Shown here piece by piece: positions 55,040 through 63,543 of a DNA stretch of 64,000 bases. Each line of letters begins with the position of its first letter. Position 1 is the first letter of the stretch. Origin of the DNA: Fertoeibacter niger (GTDB lineage Bacteria; Pseudomonadota; Alphaproteobacteria; Rhodobacterales; Rhodobacteraceae); NCBI RefSeq assembly GCF_009380135.2, contig NZ_WHUT02000008.1, forward strand, positions 62,001 to 126,000, read 5' to 3'. The notes below the pieces were generated by a model. It worked only from the letters and a program-made list of their open reading frames with translations. It ran no database searches and was not told the origin of the DNA. The position numbers and the translations under genes were made by a program.

Positions 55040-55965
55040 CTGTCTTTCACCTTGTTCAGCGCCTTGACGTAGATGGATGCCAGGCCAAAGACGGTCACGA
55101 AAAGGATCACCGCAAAGGCCGAGGAATAGCCGGTGCGCCATTTTTCAAACGCCTCGCGTTTGAGGTTGATCGAGGCGAGTTCAGTGGTGGACCCCGGCCC
55201 GCCGCCGGTAAGTTGCACAACGAGGTCGAACATCTTGAAGTTTTCAATGCCGCGGAACAGCACCGCCAGCATCAGGAAGGGCAGCACCATGGGCACGGTG
55301 ATCGTCCAGAACTGCCGCCATTTTGACGCGCGGTCGATCTCGGCCGCCTCATAGATATAGTCGGGGATGGACCGCAGGCCGGCAAGGCAGATCAGCATCA
55401 CGAAGGGCGACCACATCCACGTATCCACGATGATGATGGCCCAGGGCGCCAGGGTGACAGAGCCGATCATGGTGAAGGAGGACGGATCAACCCCGGAAAA
55501 GAAGCTGACGACGTAGTTGAACAGGCCGATCTGCGGCTGGTAAAAGAAGGTCCAGAAATTGCCGACAACGGCGGGCGACAGCATCATCGGCAGCACGATG
55601 AGCGTGGTCCACAGGTCGTTGCCCCTGAACTTTCGGTTTATCAGCCAGGCCAGGGTGAAGCCGATCAGCACCTGCAACGCGATCGTCCATACCAGAAAAT
55701 GTGCCGTCACCTGCATGGTGTTCCAGATGTCGGGATCGGTCAGGATGCGGCGGTAATTTTCCAGCCCCACCCATTCGACCTCGCGGTTCGGGCGGTTGGC
55801 GCGGAAATCGGTGAAGCTGAGGCGGATCGTCCAGATCAGCGGAAAGATGTTGACTGCCAGCAGAAGGAATATCGTGGGGGCCACGAACAGCCAGGCGATG
55901 CTGCGGTCTGACAGCGCGCGGATGCGGCGTCGGATGGGCCGGGACGCGGGAATTGTGTCGGTCAT
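55036..55965 (-). CDS. Sugar ABC permease, MalF-type
   Basis: The 309-residue protein has six or more hydrophobic helices and the EAA loop around YIYEAAEIDRASKWRQF. AAGGGG precedes its ATG. It lies 119 bp after the binding-protein gene, with a very stable hairpin between them, and before its MalG-like partner. Confidence 0.87.
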   Translation of the reverse strand: MTDTIPASRPIRRRIRALSDRSIAWLFVAPTIFLLLAVNIFPLIWTIRLSFTDFRANRPNREVEWVGLENYRRILTDPDIWNTMQVTAHFLVWTIALQVLIGFTLAWLINRKFRGNDLWTTLIVLPMMLSPAVVGNFWTFFYQPQIGLFNYVVSFFSGVDPSSFTMIGSVTLAPWAIIIVDTWMWSPFVMLICLAGLRSIPDYIYEAAEIDRASKWRQFWTITVPMVLPFLMLAVLFRGIENFKMFDLVVQLTGGGPGSTTELASINLKREAFEKWRTGYSSAFAVILFVTVFGLASIYVKALNKVKDR

Positions 55966-56051
55966 GCTTTGCCCCTTGGCGGACGGTCGCCGGGTCTCGG
56001 GCCTTGGCGGGCACGGGGGCGGACGGTCGAAATCACGGTGACGCTGCGGGT

Positions 56052-56075
56052 TCCCCCCGCCCGAAGGCGGGGGGA
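56052..56075 (-). promoter_or_regulatory. Very stable UUCG hairpin between binding-protein and permease genes
   Basis: On the minus strand a ten-base stem TCCCCCCGCC / GGCGGGGGGA closes a TTCG loop, giving a C(UUCG)G tetraloop. It lies 10 bp after the binding-protein stop. Similar malE-malF type structures block 3' decay and raise binding-protein mRNA over permease mRNA. Confidence 0.65.
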
Positions 56076-56084
56076 GCGCCGGTT

Positions 56085-57407
56085 TCAGAGCTTGCCTTCG
56101 TCCTCGAAGGTCACGGTCCAGTCGGCAACGAGGCCATCAAGCGCCTCTTGCGCGGTGCCGGTGCCCGCCACGACATAATCGTGGAAGCGTTTCTGCGTGT
56201 CTTGCAGCAGGGTCGCATAGGCCGGTTCGGCCCAGAAATCCTTCACGATGGCCATGCTGTCGAGGAAGGTCTGCGCATAGGGCTGGCTGGAGGCGAAAGA
56301 CGGGTCTTCAACCACCGCGCGCAGGCAGGAGAAACCGCCCATCGACCACCATTTCGCCTGCACATCGGGCTGGGCGAACCATTTGATATATTCCAGCGCC
56401 GCATCCTGTTTTTCAGAATAGGCGACAACGGAAATCCCCTGCCCGCCAAGCTGCGCGAAACGCTCGCCATCCGGGCCGGCGGGGTTCACCAGATAGCCGG
56501 TCTTGCCGCCGCCCACGTTGGGATCAACCTCGAACCCAGGCCAGGTGAAGGCAAAGTTCATCTGCAAGGCGACCTGGCCGGATTTGTAGGCATCAATCCC
56601 CTCGCCCATATAGGCGTTGGACGAGCCGGGCAGGGTGCAGCAATCGTAGAGGGATTTGTAGAATTCCAGCCCCGCGACGGCGCCGGGGGAATTGACAAAG
56701 CCTTCCATCTCATAGGGTTTTTCGGGGTTTTCGTATTTGAAGCCAAAGGAATAAAGCACATCCATCGCGCCCATGGTGATGCCTTCGGACCCGCGCTCGG
56801 TATAGATCGAGGCGCCGTAAACGGTCTTGCCGTCAATCTCACGGCCCTGGAAGAATTCCGCGATGTCGCGCAGTTCGGCGAAGGTGGCCGGGGCCACCAG
56901 ATCGCGGCCGTATTTTTCCTTGAATTCGGCGGCGATTTCAGGCCGCTCGAACCAATCCTTGCGGTAGGTCCAGCCGACCACATCGCCAAAGGCGGGCAGC
57001 GACCAGTAGTTCGGCGTGTTCTTCGGCCATTCGGAATAGCCGGTCACGGTGGCGGGCACAAAGGCATCCATCGTGATGGCATTGGCATCAAAGAAATCGT
57101 TCAGCTTCACATAATGGCCGGATTCCGCCGCGCCGCCGATCCACTGGCTGTCGCCGATCATCAGATCGCACAGCTTGCCGCCCGAGTTCAGCTCGTTCAG
57201 CATGCGGTCGGCAAAGTTGGGCCATGGCACGAATTCGAAATTCATCGTGTGGCCCGAGGCGGCTTCAAAATCCTTGGATAGTTCGACCAGCGCATTGGCC
57301 GGATCCCAGGCGGCCCAGCACAGGGTCAGCGATTCCGCCTGTGCGGAAAGCGTGAAAGCGGCAGACACCGACAGCGTGGCCGCTGTCGTCAGAAGCAGTC
57401 TTTTCAT
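56085..57407 (-). CDS. ABC solute-binding protein (sugar/polyol, family 1)
   Basis: The 440-residue protein has a signal peptide ending near SAQAE (residue 25) and the family 1 solute-binding fold, with many aromatic residues (YWSLPAFGDVVGWTYRKDW) for sugar stacking. It is the first gene of the importer operon, directly after a palindromic operator at 57487-57504. The downstream DAK kinase suggests a small polyol or ketose rather than a disaccharide. It is shorter than the rhizobial glycerol-binding GlpV, so glycerol itself is not assumed. Confidence 0.87.
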   Translation of the reverse strand: MKRLLLTTAATLSVSAAFTLSAQAESLTLCWAAWDPANALVELSKDFEAASGHTMNFEFVPWPNFADRMLNELNSGGKLCDLMIGDSQWIGGAAESGHYVKLNDFFDANAITMDAFVPATVTGYSEWPKNTPNYWSLPAFGDVVGWTYRKDWFERPEIAAEFKEKYGRDLVAPATFAELRDIAEFFQGREIDGKTVYGASIYTERGSEGITMGAMDVLYSFGFKYENPEKPYEMEGFVNSPGAVAGLEFYKSLYDCCTLPGSSNAYMGEGIDAYKSGQVALQMNFAFTWPGFEVDPNVGGGKTGYLVNPAGPDGERFAQLGGQGISVVAYSEKQDAALEYIKWFAQPDVQAKWWSMGGFSCLRAVVEDPSFASSQPYAQTFLDSMAIVKDFWAEPAYATLLQDTQKRFHDYVVAGTGTAQEALDGLVADWTVTFEDEGKL

Positions 57408-57486
57408 CTCTGTTTCCTCCCGTTGAGAAACACATGCGGGCTGATCCCCTCCGAATCTCGGTCCGCCGTTTCTGCGATCAACGTAA

Positions 57487-57504
57487 ATGAGGTGCGTACC
57501 TCAT
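57487..57504. promoter_or_regulatory. LacI-type operator before the polyol importer operon
   Basis: ATGAGGT-GCGT-ACCTCAT is an 18-bp inverted repeat with perfect seven-base arms, 80 bp before the binding-protein gene. A minus-strand TTGTAG (57512-57507) and CATTTA (57489-57484) at 17-bp spacing would place it between -35 and -10. Part of it recurs before lacI. Confidence 0.6.
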
Positions 57505-57542
57505 GTCTACAATTTTCTGGTCTGGCCAAAGGTGGGGCAATG

Positions 57543-58595
57543 TCAGGGCAGGTTTTCCTTCAGGAAAACCTCGATGCGGATGCGTTCCTGCGCCGCAATG
57601 ATGTCGCGGCCCTCCACATGCGCGCGCAGCACACGGATGGCAGAGCGCACCATATGGCCCACGTCCTGCGTGATCACGGCATCAAAGGTGCCGTCGGTCA
57701 GCGCGGCGCGGGCCTGGGGCGACAGGTCATGCGCCACCACGGTCAGATCACGCGCGCGGCCCATGGCGCGCAGCGACTGGATCAGGCCACGGTTGCCTGC
57801 GCCGATGGAATAGATGCCGCGAATGTCGGGCTGTGCGGCCAGCGCACGGGGCAGGATGGCGGCGATCAGCGCCGGATCATCGCGCCCCTCCAGCGTGGGC
57901 AGGACGTGCAGATGCGGAAAATCCGACTGGATCACCCTGTCAAAGCCCAGCCGCCGCTCGGCATGGTCGCGCGCCAGCATGCTGCCGGCCAGCACCAGCA
58001 CCCGCCCCGCACCCGGCCCGATAAAGCGGCCCATCAGCACGCCCGCCGTGCGACCTGCAGCCAAGTTGTTGATTCCAACAAAATGATCGCGCTCTGACCC
58101 CGGCAGGTCAGAGGCCAGCGTGACCACGCGTGCGCCGGTTGCGCGCAGGCGGCGGATGGCATCACGGGTTTGCGGGGTTTCGGGGGCCAGCACGGCCACA
58201 CCATCCACCCGGTCATCGGCGAGGGCATCCAGCATGGCGACCATGGCCTGCGGATCCTGCGCCGCCACGTCGCGCTGTTCCAGCAGGATGCGGTCAAGCA
58301 GGGCATGGGGGCGCGCCGCAGCCACCTCGGCCCGGAGCGCGCGCAGAAAGCCGGTGTCGCGGTCGGGCAACAGCACGACAAAGCGAAAGCTGCGCTGCCG
58401 GGCCAGATTGGCAGCGGCGGCATCGCGCACATAGCCCAGGTCGTCGATGGCCTGCTGCACCCGGCTGATCGTGCCAGTGCGCACGCCGGGGCGGGCGTTC
58501 AGCACGCGGTCAACGGTGGCCAGGCTGACGCCCGCCGCGCGCGCGATGTCATGCACGGTGGGGCGCGTCTGCGGCCCCGGTCTGTCGGTCGGCAT
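57543..58595 (-). CDS. LacI-family regulator of the polyol importer
   Basis: The 350-residue protein has a LacI helix-turn-helix at residues 12-35 (TVHDIARAAGVSLATVDRVLN) and a periplasmic-binding-like sensor domain. The start at 58595 follows GGGAGGAG. It lies upstream of and in the same direction as the importer operon. It is separate from the thu operon by a strong terminator. A half-conserved copy of the importer operator lies just before it, implying autoregulation. Effector is probably the imported polyol or its phosphate. Confidence 0.87.
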   Translation of the reverse strand: MPTDRPGPQTRPTVHDIARAAGVSLATVDRVLNARPGVRTGTISRVQQAIDDLGYVRDAAAANLARQRSFRFVVLLPDRDTGFLRALRAEVAAARPHALLDRILLEQRDVAAQDPQAMVAMLDALADDRVDGVAVLAPETPQTRDAIRRLRATGARVVTLASDLPGSERDHFVGINNLAAGRTAGVLMGRFIGPGAGRVLVLAGSMLARDHAERRLGFDRVIQSDFPHLHVLPTLEGRDDPALIAAILPRALAAQPDIRGIYSIGAGNRGLIQSLRAMGRARDLTVVAHDLSPQARAALTDGTFDAVITQDVGHMVRSAIRVLRAHVEGRDIIAAQERIRIEVFLKENLP

Positions 58596-58620
58596 GGCTC
58601 CTCCCATTCGGCCGCAGTTC

Positions 58621-58637
58621 TGTGTTACGCACCTCAA
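58621..58637. promoter_or_regulatory. Second, half-conserved LacI operator before lacI
   Basis: On the minus strand TGAGGTGCGTA (58636-58626) repeats exactly eleven bases of the 57487-57504 operator; the second arm (AACACA) keeps four of six bases. It lies about 30-40 bp before the lacI start. Confidence 0.5.
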
Positions 58638-58685
58638 GATCAGTGTCGCAGGATCGCGCGCGTTCGCCAATGGGGTTTGCGCAGG

Positions 58686-58718
58686 AAAACGCCGCCGCAA
58701 CGGGGTGCGGCGGCGTTT
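58686..58718 (-). terminator. Intrinsic terminator of the thu operon
   Basis: AAACGCCGCCGCA (58687-58699) pairs perfectly with TGCGGCGGCGTTT (58706-58718); the loop is six bases. On the minus strand the stem ends in TTTT. It is 22 bp after thuB, a clear rho-independent terminator. Confidence 0.85.
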
Positions 58719-58740
58719 CGGACCCGCCTGGGGCCGGAGA

Positions 58741-59799
58741 TCAGGCCACGGCCAGCGAGACGCTGCCCGCATTTGCGGAATCTTCGGCCAGATCAAGCAC
58801 TTGTTGCAGGGCGGCACCGCGGGCAAAATCAGGCTCCGCCGGGCCGGTCCCACGGATGGCCGCGATGAAGCGGTCATAAACCAACGGCACGGGATCGGTT
58901 TCGACCGGCTGCCAGGCGGCAGTCAGCAGATCGGGGGACAGGCAGGCGTTCAGGCGGCTTTCGTTCTTTTCAAACAGCACCTCCAGCCCGCCCTTGTCGC
59001 CATAGATGCGCAACCGCAGGTCATTGTGGTGGCCGCTGGCAAAGCGCGTGGCGCTGATCGTGCCCACCGCACCATTCGCAAGGGAAAGGTGCATGGCGAA
59101 ACTGTCATTGGCATCAAGGGTATAGTCGCCGATCTTGCCGCCGGGGGCCTTGTCGAAGGTTTTCAGGCGGCAAGACAGTTCCACCGGGTCGGACCCCGCG
59201 ATGAAGGTGGCATAGTCGATGATATGGATGCCCACATCGCCCAGCACACCCTTGGAGCCATGCGCGGTGGAAAGCCGCCACAGCCATTGCGCTTCCGTTG
59301 ACCATTCGCCCCAGGCGGGCTGGGTCAGCCAGCTTTGCAGATAGGAGGCCTCGAAATGCCGCACGGTGCCGATGTCACCCGCCGCCACCATCGCGGCGGC
59401 CTTTTGCAAGGCGGGCACGTTGCGGTAGCTGAGGTTGACCATGTTCACCACGCCCGCCACCTGCGCCGCTTCGGCCATTTCCAGCGCGCGGGGGTAGGTG
59501 GTGGACAAAGGTTTTTCGCACAGCACATGTTTGCCCGCCGCAATCACCGGCATTGTGGTGACGTAATGGGCGGCATCGGGGGTCACGTTGGTCACGGCGT
59601 CGAATTCGCCCCATTCCAGCGCCTGATCCAGCGAGGTGAAGCGGTGTTCGATGCCGAACTGGTCGCAGAAGCTGGCCAGTTGCTCGGGCCGTGTATCGAC
59701 GCCACCCGCTAGGGTGACACCGGGGATTTTGGCAAAGTTCGCGGCATGGTGCGCGGCCATGCCGCCGGTGCCGATGACAAGAAGGCGTATGTTTTGCAT
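58741..59799 (-). CDS. thuB: Gfo/Idh/MocA-type oxidoreductase ThuB
   Basis: The 352-residue protein has a Rossmann GTGGMA (10-15) and the EKP motif (CEKPLST) of the Gfo/Idh/MocA family, with a C-terminal GFO_IDH_MocA domain. In Sinorhizobium, ThuB oxidises C3 of trehalose/maltitol-type disaccharides. The 59799 ATG avoids overlap with thuA. Last gene of a thuEFGKAB-type operon. Confidence 0.83.
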   Translation of the reverse strand: MQNIRLLVIGTGGMAAHHAANFAKIPGVTLAGGVDTRPEQLASFCDQFGIEHRFTSLDQALEWGEFDAVTNVTPDAAHYVTTMPVIAAGKHVLCEKPLSTTYPRALEMAEAAQVAGVVNMVNLSYRNVPALQKAAAMVAAGDIGTVRHFEASYLQSWLTQPAWGEWSTEAQWLWRLSTAHGSKGVLGDVGIHIIDYATFIAGSDPVELSCRLKTFDKAPGGKIGDYTLDANDSFAMHLSLANGAVGTISATRFASGHHNDLRLRIYGDKGGLEVLFEKNESRLNACLSPDLLTAAWQPVETDPVPLVYDRFIAAIRGTGPAEPDFARGAALQQVLDLAEDSANAGSVSLAVA

Positions 59800-59803
59800 G
59801 GTG

Positions 59804-60589
59804 TTACCGATACCCTGCTTCGCCGTCATGGTGCAGACGGGGCCCGCGTTCGGTAATCGGCTCCAGCGCCTTGTCTACGGGCGTGTTGGGCGCATCATTG
59901 GGGTTGGCGATGCGGGTGGCGGGGTTGTAGGCCCATTTCACCGCGTTCGAAATCACCCGCTGCACATTGGCGTCGTGGTAGGTGGGATAGGTTTCATGCC
60001 CCGGGCGGAAGTAGAAGATGCTGCCCGCGCCACGCTTGTAGGTCAGGCCGGAACGGAACACCTCGCCGCCCGCAAACCAGCTGATGAACACGGTTTCAAG
60101 GGGTTCGGGCACGCCAAAGGGCTCGCCATACATTTCCTCGTTTTCCAGCTCGAAATGGTCGGGCAGGCCGGCGGCGATCGGGTGGTTGCGAGAGGTCAGC
60201 CACAGGCGTTCCCGTTCGCCCGCCTCGCGCCAGGAAAGGTTGCAGGGGCTGCCCATCAGCCGCTTGAACGGCTTTGCGAAATGGGCGGAATGCAGAAAGA
60301 TCATGCCCATGCCGCCCCAGACGGCGTTGCAGACACGTTCCACCACCGCGTCATCGACATCGCCATGGGCAGCATGACCCCACCAGACCAGCACGTCGGT
60401 TTCGGCCAGTTTCGCCTCGGTCAACCCATGTTCGGCGTCTTGCAGCGTGACAGTGCTGGCCGTGATGCCCGCGTCGGCGTTCAGCGCATCGGCGATGCAA
60501 GTGTGCATGCCTTTGGGATAGATGTCGGCCACCACCTGGTTTTTCCGTTCGTGGACATTCTCGCCCCAGACGGTTGTGCGGATCGTCAT
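59804..60589 (-). CDS. thuA: ThuA-like protein
   Basis: The 261-residue protein is ThuA, a class-I-glutaminase-amidotransferase-like fold with VLVWWGHAAHG and FLHSAHFAKPFKRLMG. It acts with ThuB in disaccharide use, on the 3-keto sugar; exact chemistry is not settled from sequence. The gene follows thuK by 72 bp and is 4 bp before thuB. Confidence 0.85.
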   Translation of the reverse strand: MTIRTTVWGENVHERKNQVVADIYPKGMHTCIADALNADAGITASTVTLQDAEHGLTEAKLAETDVLVWWGHAAHGDVDDAVVERVCNAVWGGMGMIFLHSAHFAKPFKRLMGSPCNLSWREAGERERLWLTSRNHPIAAGLPDHFELENEEMYGEPFGVPEPLETVFISWFAGGEVFRSGLTYKRGAGSIFYFRPGHETYPTYHDANVQRVISNAVKWAYNPATRIANPNDAPNTPVDKALEPITERGPRLHHDGEAGYR

Positions 60590-60661
60590 TCTCGTGTCTC
60601 CGGTCTGCGGCGCGGGGCCGCGTTGGTAGGGGGCGGGGGGAGGCCCGGCCCGGTGTTCGGT

Positions 60662-61666
60662 TCAGCGGATCGGCAGGCCTGCCGCATCAAAACGGTGCAG
60701 GTGCTGGGGTTGCGGGGTCAGGCCCACACGGGTGCCGTAGGGAATGGCCAGTTTTCCGGGCTGGCGCACGATCAGGGGTTCGCCCGCGCCGATGTCGACA
60801 AACAGGAAATTGTCGGAGCCCAGATCTTCGGCATGCACCACGGTGCCCTGCCACAGCGGCCCGGCATCGGTGATGGTGATATGTTCCGATCTTATGCCAA
60901 GTGTGGTGCAGCCATGCGCAGCGGCGGGCGCGCCGGTCAGGAAGTTCATTTTCGGGCTGCCGATGAAACCCGCCACGAACAGCGAGTTGGGGGCTTCATA
61001 CAGCTCGGCGGGTGTGCCCACCTGTTCCACGCGGCCATCGCGCAGCACGCAGATACGGTCGGCCAATGTCATCGCCTCCACCTGATCATGGGTGACATAG
61101 ATCATTGTCACGCCGGACATGGAATGGTGCAGTTTCGCGATTTCCAGCCGGGTCGCCACGCGCAGGGCGGCGTCGAGGTTTGACAGCGGTTCATCGAACA
61201 GGAACACGCGCGGGTCGCGCACGATGGCCCGGCCAATGGCAACACGCTGGCGCTGGCCGCCCGAAAGCTCCTTTGGCAGGCGGTCAAGCAGGTGGTCGAT
61301 CTGCAAGAGTTTTGCGGCATCCGTTACCCGGCGCCGGATATCATCAGCCCCGGATTTGGCCAGTTTCATGCCGAAGGCCATGTTGTCATAAACCTTCATA
61401 TGCGGATAGAGCGCATAGCTTTGAAACACCATGGCGATGCCGCGCTTGGACGGGATCAGGTTGTTGACCCTTTCGCCGTCAAAGGTCAGATCGCCGCCGG
61501 TGATCTCCTCCAGCCCCGAGATCAGGCGCAGCAGGGTGGACTTGCCGCAGCCGGATGGCCCGACGAACACCATGAATTCGCCCTTGCGGATTTCAAGATC
61601 GATGCCCTTGATCACCTGAACGGCGCCATAGGCTTTGGTAAGGTTCTTCAGTTGAATCTGTGCCAT
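60662..61666 (-). CDS. thuK: Sugar ABC ATPase ThuK
   Basis: The 334-residue MalK/UgpC-type ATPase has [37 protein letters not shown] and a C-terminal TOBE domain. It is three bp after thuG and probably powers ThuFG. Confidence 0.87.
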   Translation of the reverse strand: MAQIQLKNLTKAYGAVQVIKGIDLEIRKGEFMVFVGPSGCGKSTLLRLISGLEEITGGDLTFDGERVNNLIPSKRGIAMVFQSYALYPHMKVYDNMAFGMKLAKSGADDIRRRVTDAAKLLQIDHLLDRLPKELSGGQRQRVAIGRAIVRDPRVFLFDEPLSNLDAALRVATRLEIAKLHHSMSGVTMIYVTHDQVEAMTLADRICVLRDGRVEQVGTPAELYEAPNSLFVAGFIGSPKMNFLTGAPAAAHGCTTLGIRSEHITITDAGPLWQGTVVHAEDLGSDNFLFVDIGAGEPLIVRQPGKLAIPYGTRVGLTPQPQHLHRFDAAGLPIR

Positions 61667-61669
61667 GGG

Positions 61670-62503
61670 TCAGCCCTTCACGCCGCCGGCGGTCAGACCC
61701 GCCACGATCTTGCGTTGGAAAAAGAGGACAAGGAGGATCAGCGGCACGGTGACGATGACCGAGGCGGCCATGATCGTGCCCCAGGGGGTTTCGTATTGCG
61801 AGGCCCCGGACAACAACGCGATGGCCACCGGCACCGTGCGCGTGGTTTCCGAACTGGTGAAGGTGAGGGCGAAAAGAAACTCGTTCCACGCGCCGATGAA
61901 GGCCAGCAGACCGGTCGTCACCAGGGCGGGCCACATCAGCGGCAGGAACACCTTGGTGATGATGATCCAGGGGGTTGCGCCATCGACAATGGCGGCTTCC
62001 TCGATTTCCACCGGAAGATCACGCATGAAGGTGGTCAGCACCCAGACGGTGAAGGGCAGGGTGAAGATGACGTAGGAAAGGATCATGGCCCAGGGCGTGT
62101 TGAATATGCCCAGGAAGCGGATCAGCTCGAACAACCCGGCCAGAACCGCGATTTGCGGAAACATCGACACGGCGAGGATGGTCATCAACAGCAGCCCACG
62201 CCCCCGGAATCGCACCCGCGCCAAAGCGTAGGATGCGGTGACGGCCAGAAACAGCGCGAAAATCACGGTGGTCGAGGCGATAAACACCGAGTTCAGCACG
62301 TTGCGCGGGAAATTGCGGCCGTTCAGCACCGTGGCGTAATTCGACCAGTCAAAGCTTTGCGGCAGATAGTTCACCTCGAACAGCGCCGTTCCCGTCTCGA
62401 AACTGGTCAGGATGGCGTAGTAGAACGGGAACACCGCAAAGACCACGATCACCAGAACCAGCAGGTAGAAGCTGATGGTTTTCAGAACAGACATGGCGTT
62501 CAT
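61670..62503 (-). CDS. thuG: Sugar ABC permease ThuG
   Basis: The 277-residue MalG-type permease has six hydrophobic helices and an EAA loop (VEIEEAAIVDGATPWIIITKVFLP). ATGA overlap with thuF. Confidence 0.85.
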   Translation of the reverse strand: MNAMSVLKTISFYLLVLVIVVFAVFPFYYAILTSFETGTALFEVNYLPQSFDWSNYATVLNGRNFPRNVLNSVFIASTTVIFALFLAVTASYALARVRFRGRGLLLMTILAVSMFPQIAVLAGLFELIRFLGIFNTPWAMILSYVIFTLPFTVWVLTTFMRDLPVEIEEAAIVDGATPWIIITKVFLPLMWPALVTTGLLAFIGAWNEFLFALTFTSSETTRTVPVAIALLSGASQYETPWGTIMAASVIVTVPLILLVLFFQRKIVAGLTAGGVKG

Positions 62504-63450
62504 TTGCCACCCCCTGACAGATCGACCTTGCCGAGCCAGATGTAGAGCGAGACGAAAATGGCGATGATGGCGAACAGAAGTGTCGATTGCGCCGAGCCAT
62601 AGGCGAATTTGTCAAAGTCGATCAGATTCTCGCGGCTGATGATCGACATGGTTTTGGTGGCGGCCGAATTCGGGGTCAGCACATAGATCAGGTCAAAGAT
62701 GCGCAGCGCATCCAGCATGCGGAAGATCACGGCGACCATCAGCGCCGGGCGGACCAGCGGCAATGTGACCTTGAAGAACACCTTGACCGGGTGAATGCCG
62801 TCGACCCGTGCGGCCTCGTAAATGTCGCGCGGGATCATCTGCAAACCGGCCAGACACAGCAGCGCCATGAAAGGCGTGGTTTTCCATACATCCACGATCA
62901 GCACGGCGGTCATTGCGGTTTCGGTGCTGGCCGTCCATGCGATTTTCTCGGTGATCAGGCCAAGGCGCAGCATGATGTCGTTCAGAATGCCGAACTGGTC
63001 ATTCAGCATCCAGGCCCACATTTTCGCCGAGACGATGGTGGGGATGGCCCAGGGGATCAGGATGGCGGCGCGCACCAGGCCACGGCCCTTGAATTCGGCG
63101 TTCAGCACCAGCGCCACCATCAGCCCCAGCACGGTTTCGATGGTGACGGACAGCACGGAAAAGCGCACCGTGTTCCAGACCGCGTTCCACCAGGCCGGAT
63201 CGACCAGCGTGCCGCGATAGATCACCCGACCCGATTCCAGCGTGCGGATCGACAGGTAATTGTCGAAACCTATCCATTTGCCGCCATAAAGGTTCGACAG
63301 CGTGGTGTCGGTAAAGGAAAACCAGATGGTGCGCAGCAGGGGCCAGGCGGCCACACAGAACAGCGCGATCAACATCGGCGCAAGAAACCAAAAGGCGGAG
63401 CGGGCGCGCTGCTGTTGCAGGCTGGGCCCATGATCGGGGTTTGGCATCAC
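62500..63450 (-). CDS. thuF: Sugar ABC permease ThuF
   Basis: The 316-residue MalF-type permease has six hydrophobic helices and an EAA loop (DIYEAARVDGIHPVKVFFKVTLP). It follows thuE by 93 bp, with a hairpin between, and overlaps thuG by ATGA. Confidence 0.85.
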   Translation of the reverse strand: MMPNPDHGPSLQQQRARSAFWFLAPMLIALFCVAAWPLLRTIWFSFTDTTLSNLYGGKWIGFDNYLSIRTLESGRVIYRGTLVDPAWWNAVWNTVRFSVLSVTIETVLGLMVALVLNAEFKGRGLVRAAILIPWAIPTIVSAKMWAWMLNDQFGILNDIMLRLGLITEKIAWTASTETAMTAVLIVDVWKTTPFMALLCLAGLQMIPRDIYEAARVDGIHPVKVFFKVTLPLVRPALMVAVIFRMLDALRIFDLIYVLTPNSAATKTMSIISRENLIDFDKFAYGSAQSTLLFAIIAIFVSLYIWLGKVDLSGGGK

Positions 63451-63491
63451 ATCCTCCCTGACCCGCGCGAGGGCGGGGGGTTGCGGGGGCA

Positions 63492-63517
63492 GGGCAGGGG
63501 CGTTGCCACCCCTGCCC
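63492..63517 (-). promoter_or_regulatory. Hairpin between thuE and thuF
   Basis: GGGCAGGGG and CCCCTGCCC, perfect nine-base arms with an eight-base loop, lie between the binding-protein and permease genes, as in the other importer operon. It would act as an mRNA stabiliser or partial terminator. Confidence 0.55.
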
Positions 63518-63543
63518 GGGGGTCCGGATGGTGAGGGGAGGGC

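Noticed and set aside
59636-61183. A long plus-strand frame opposite thuA and thuK
   Set aside because: Antisense shadow of conserved ThuA and ThuK coding sequence.
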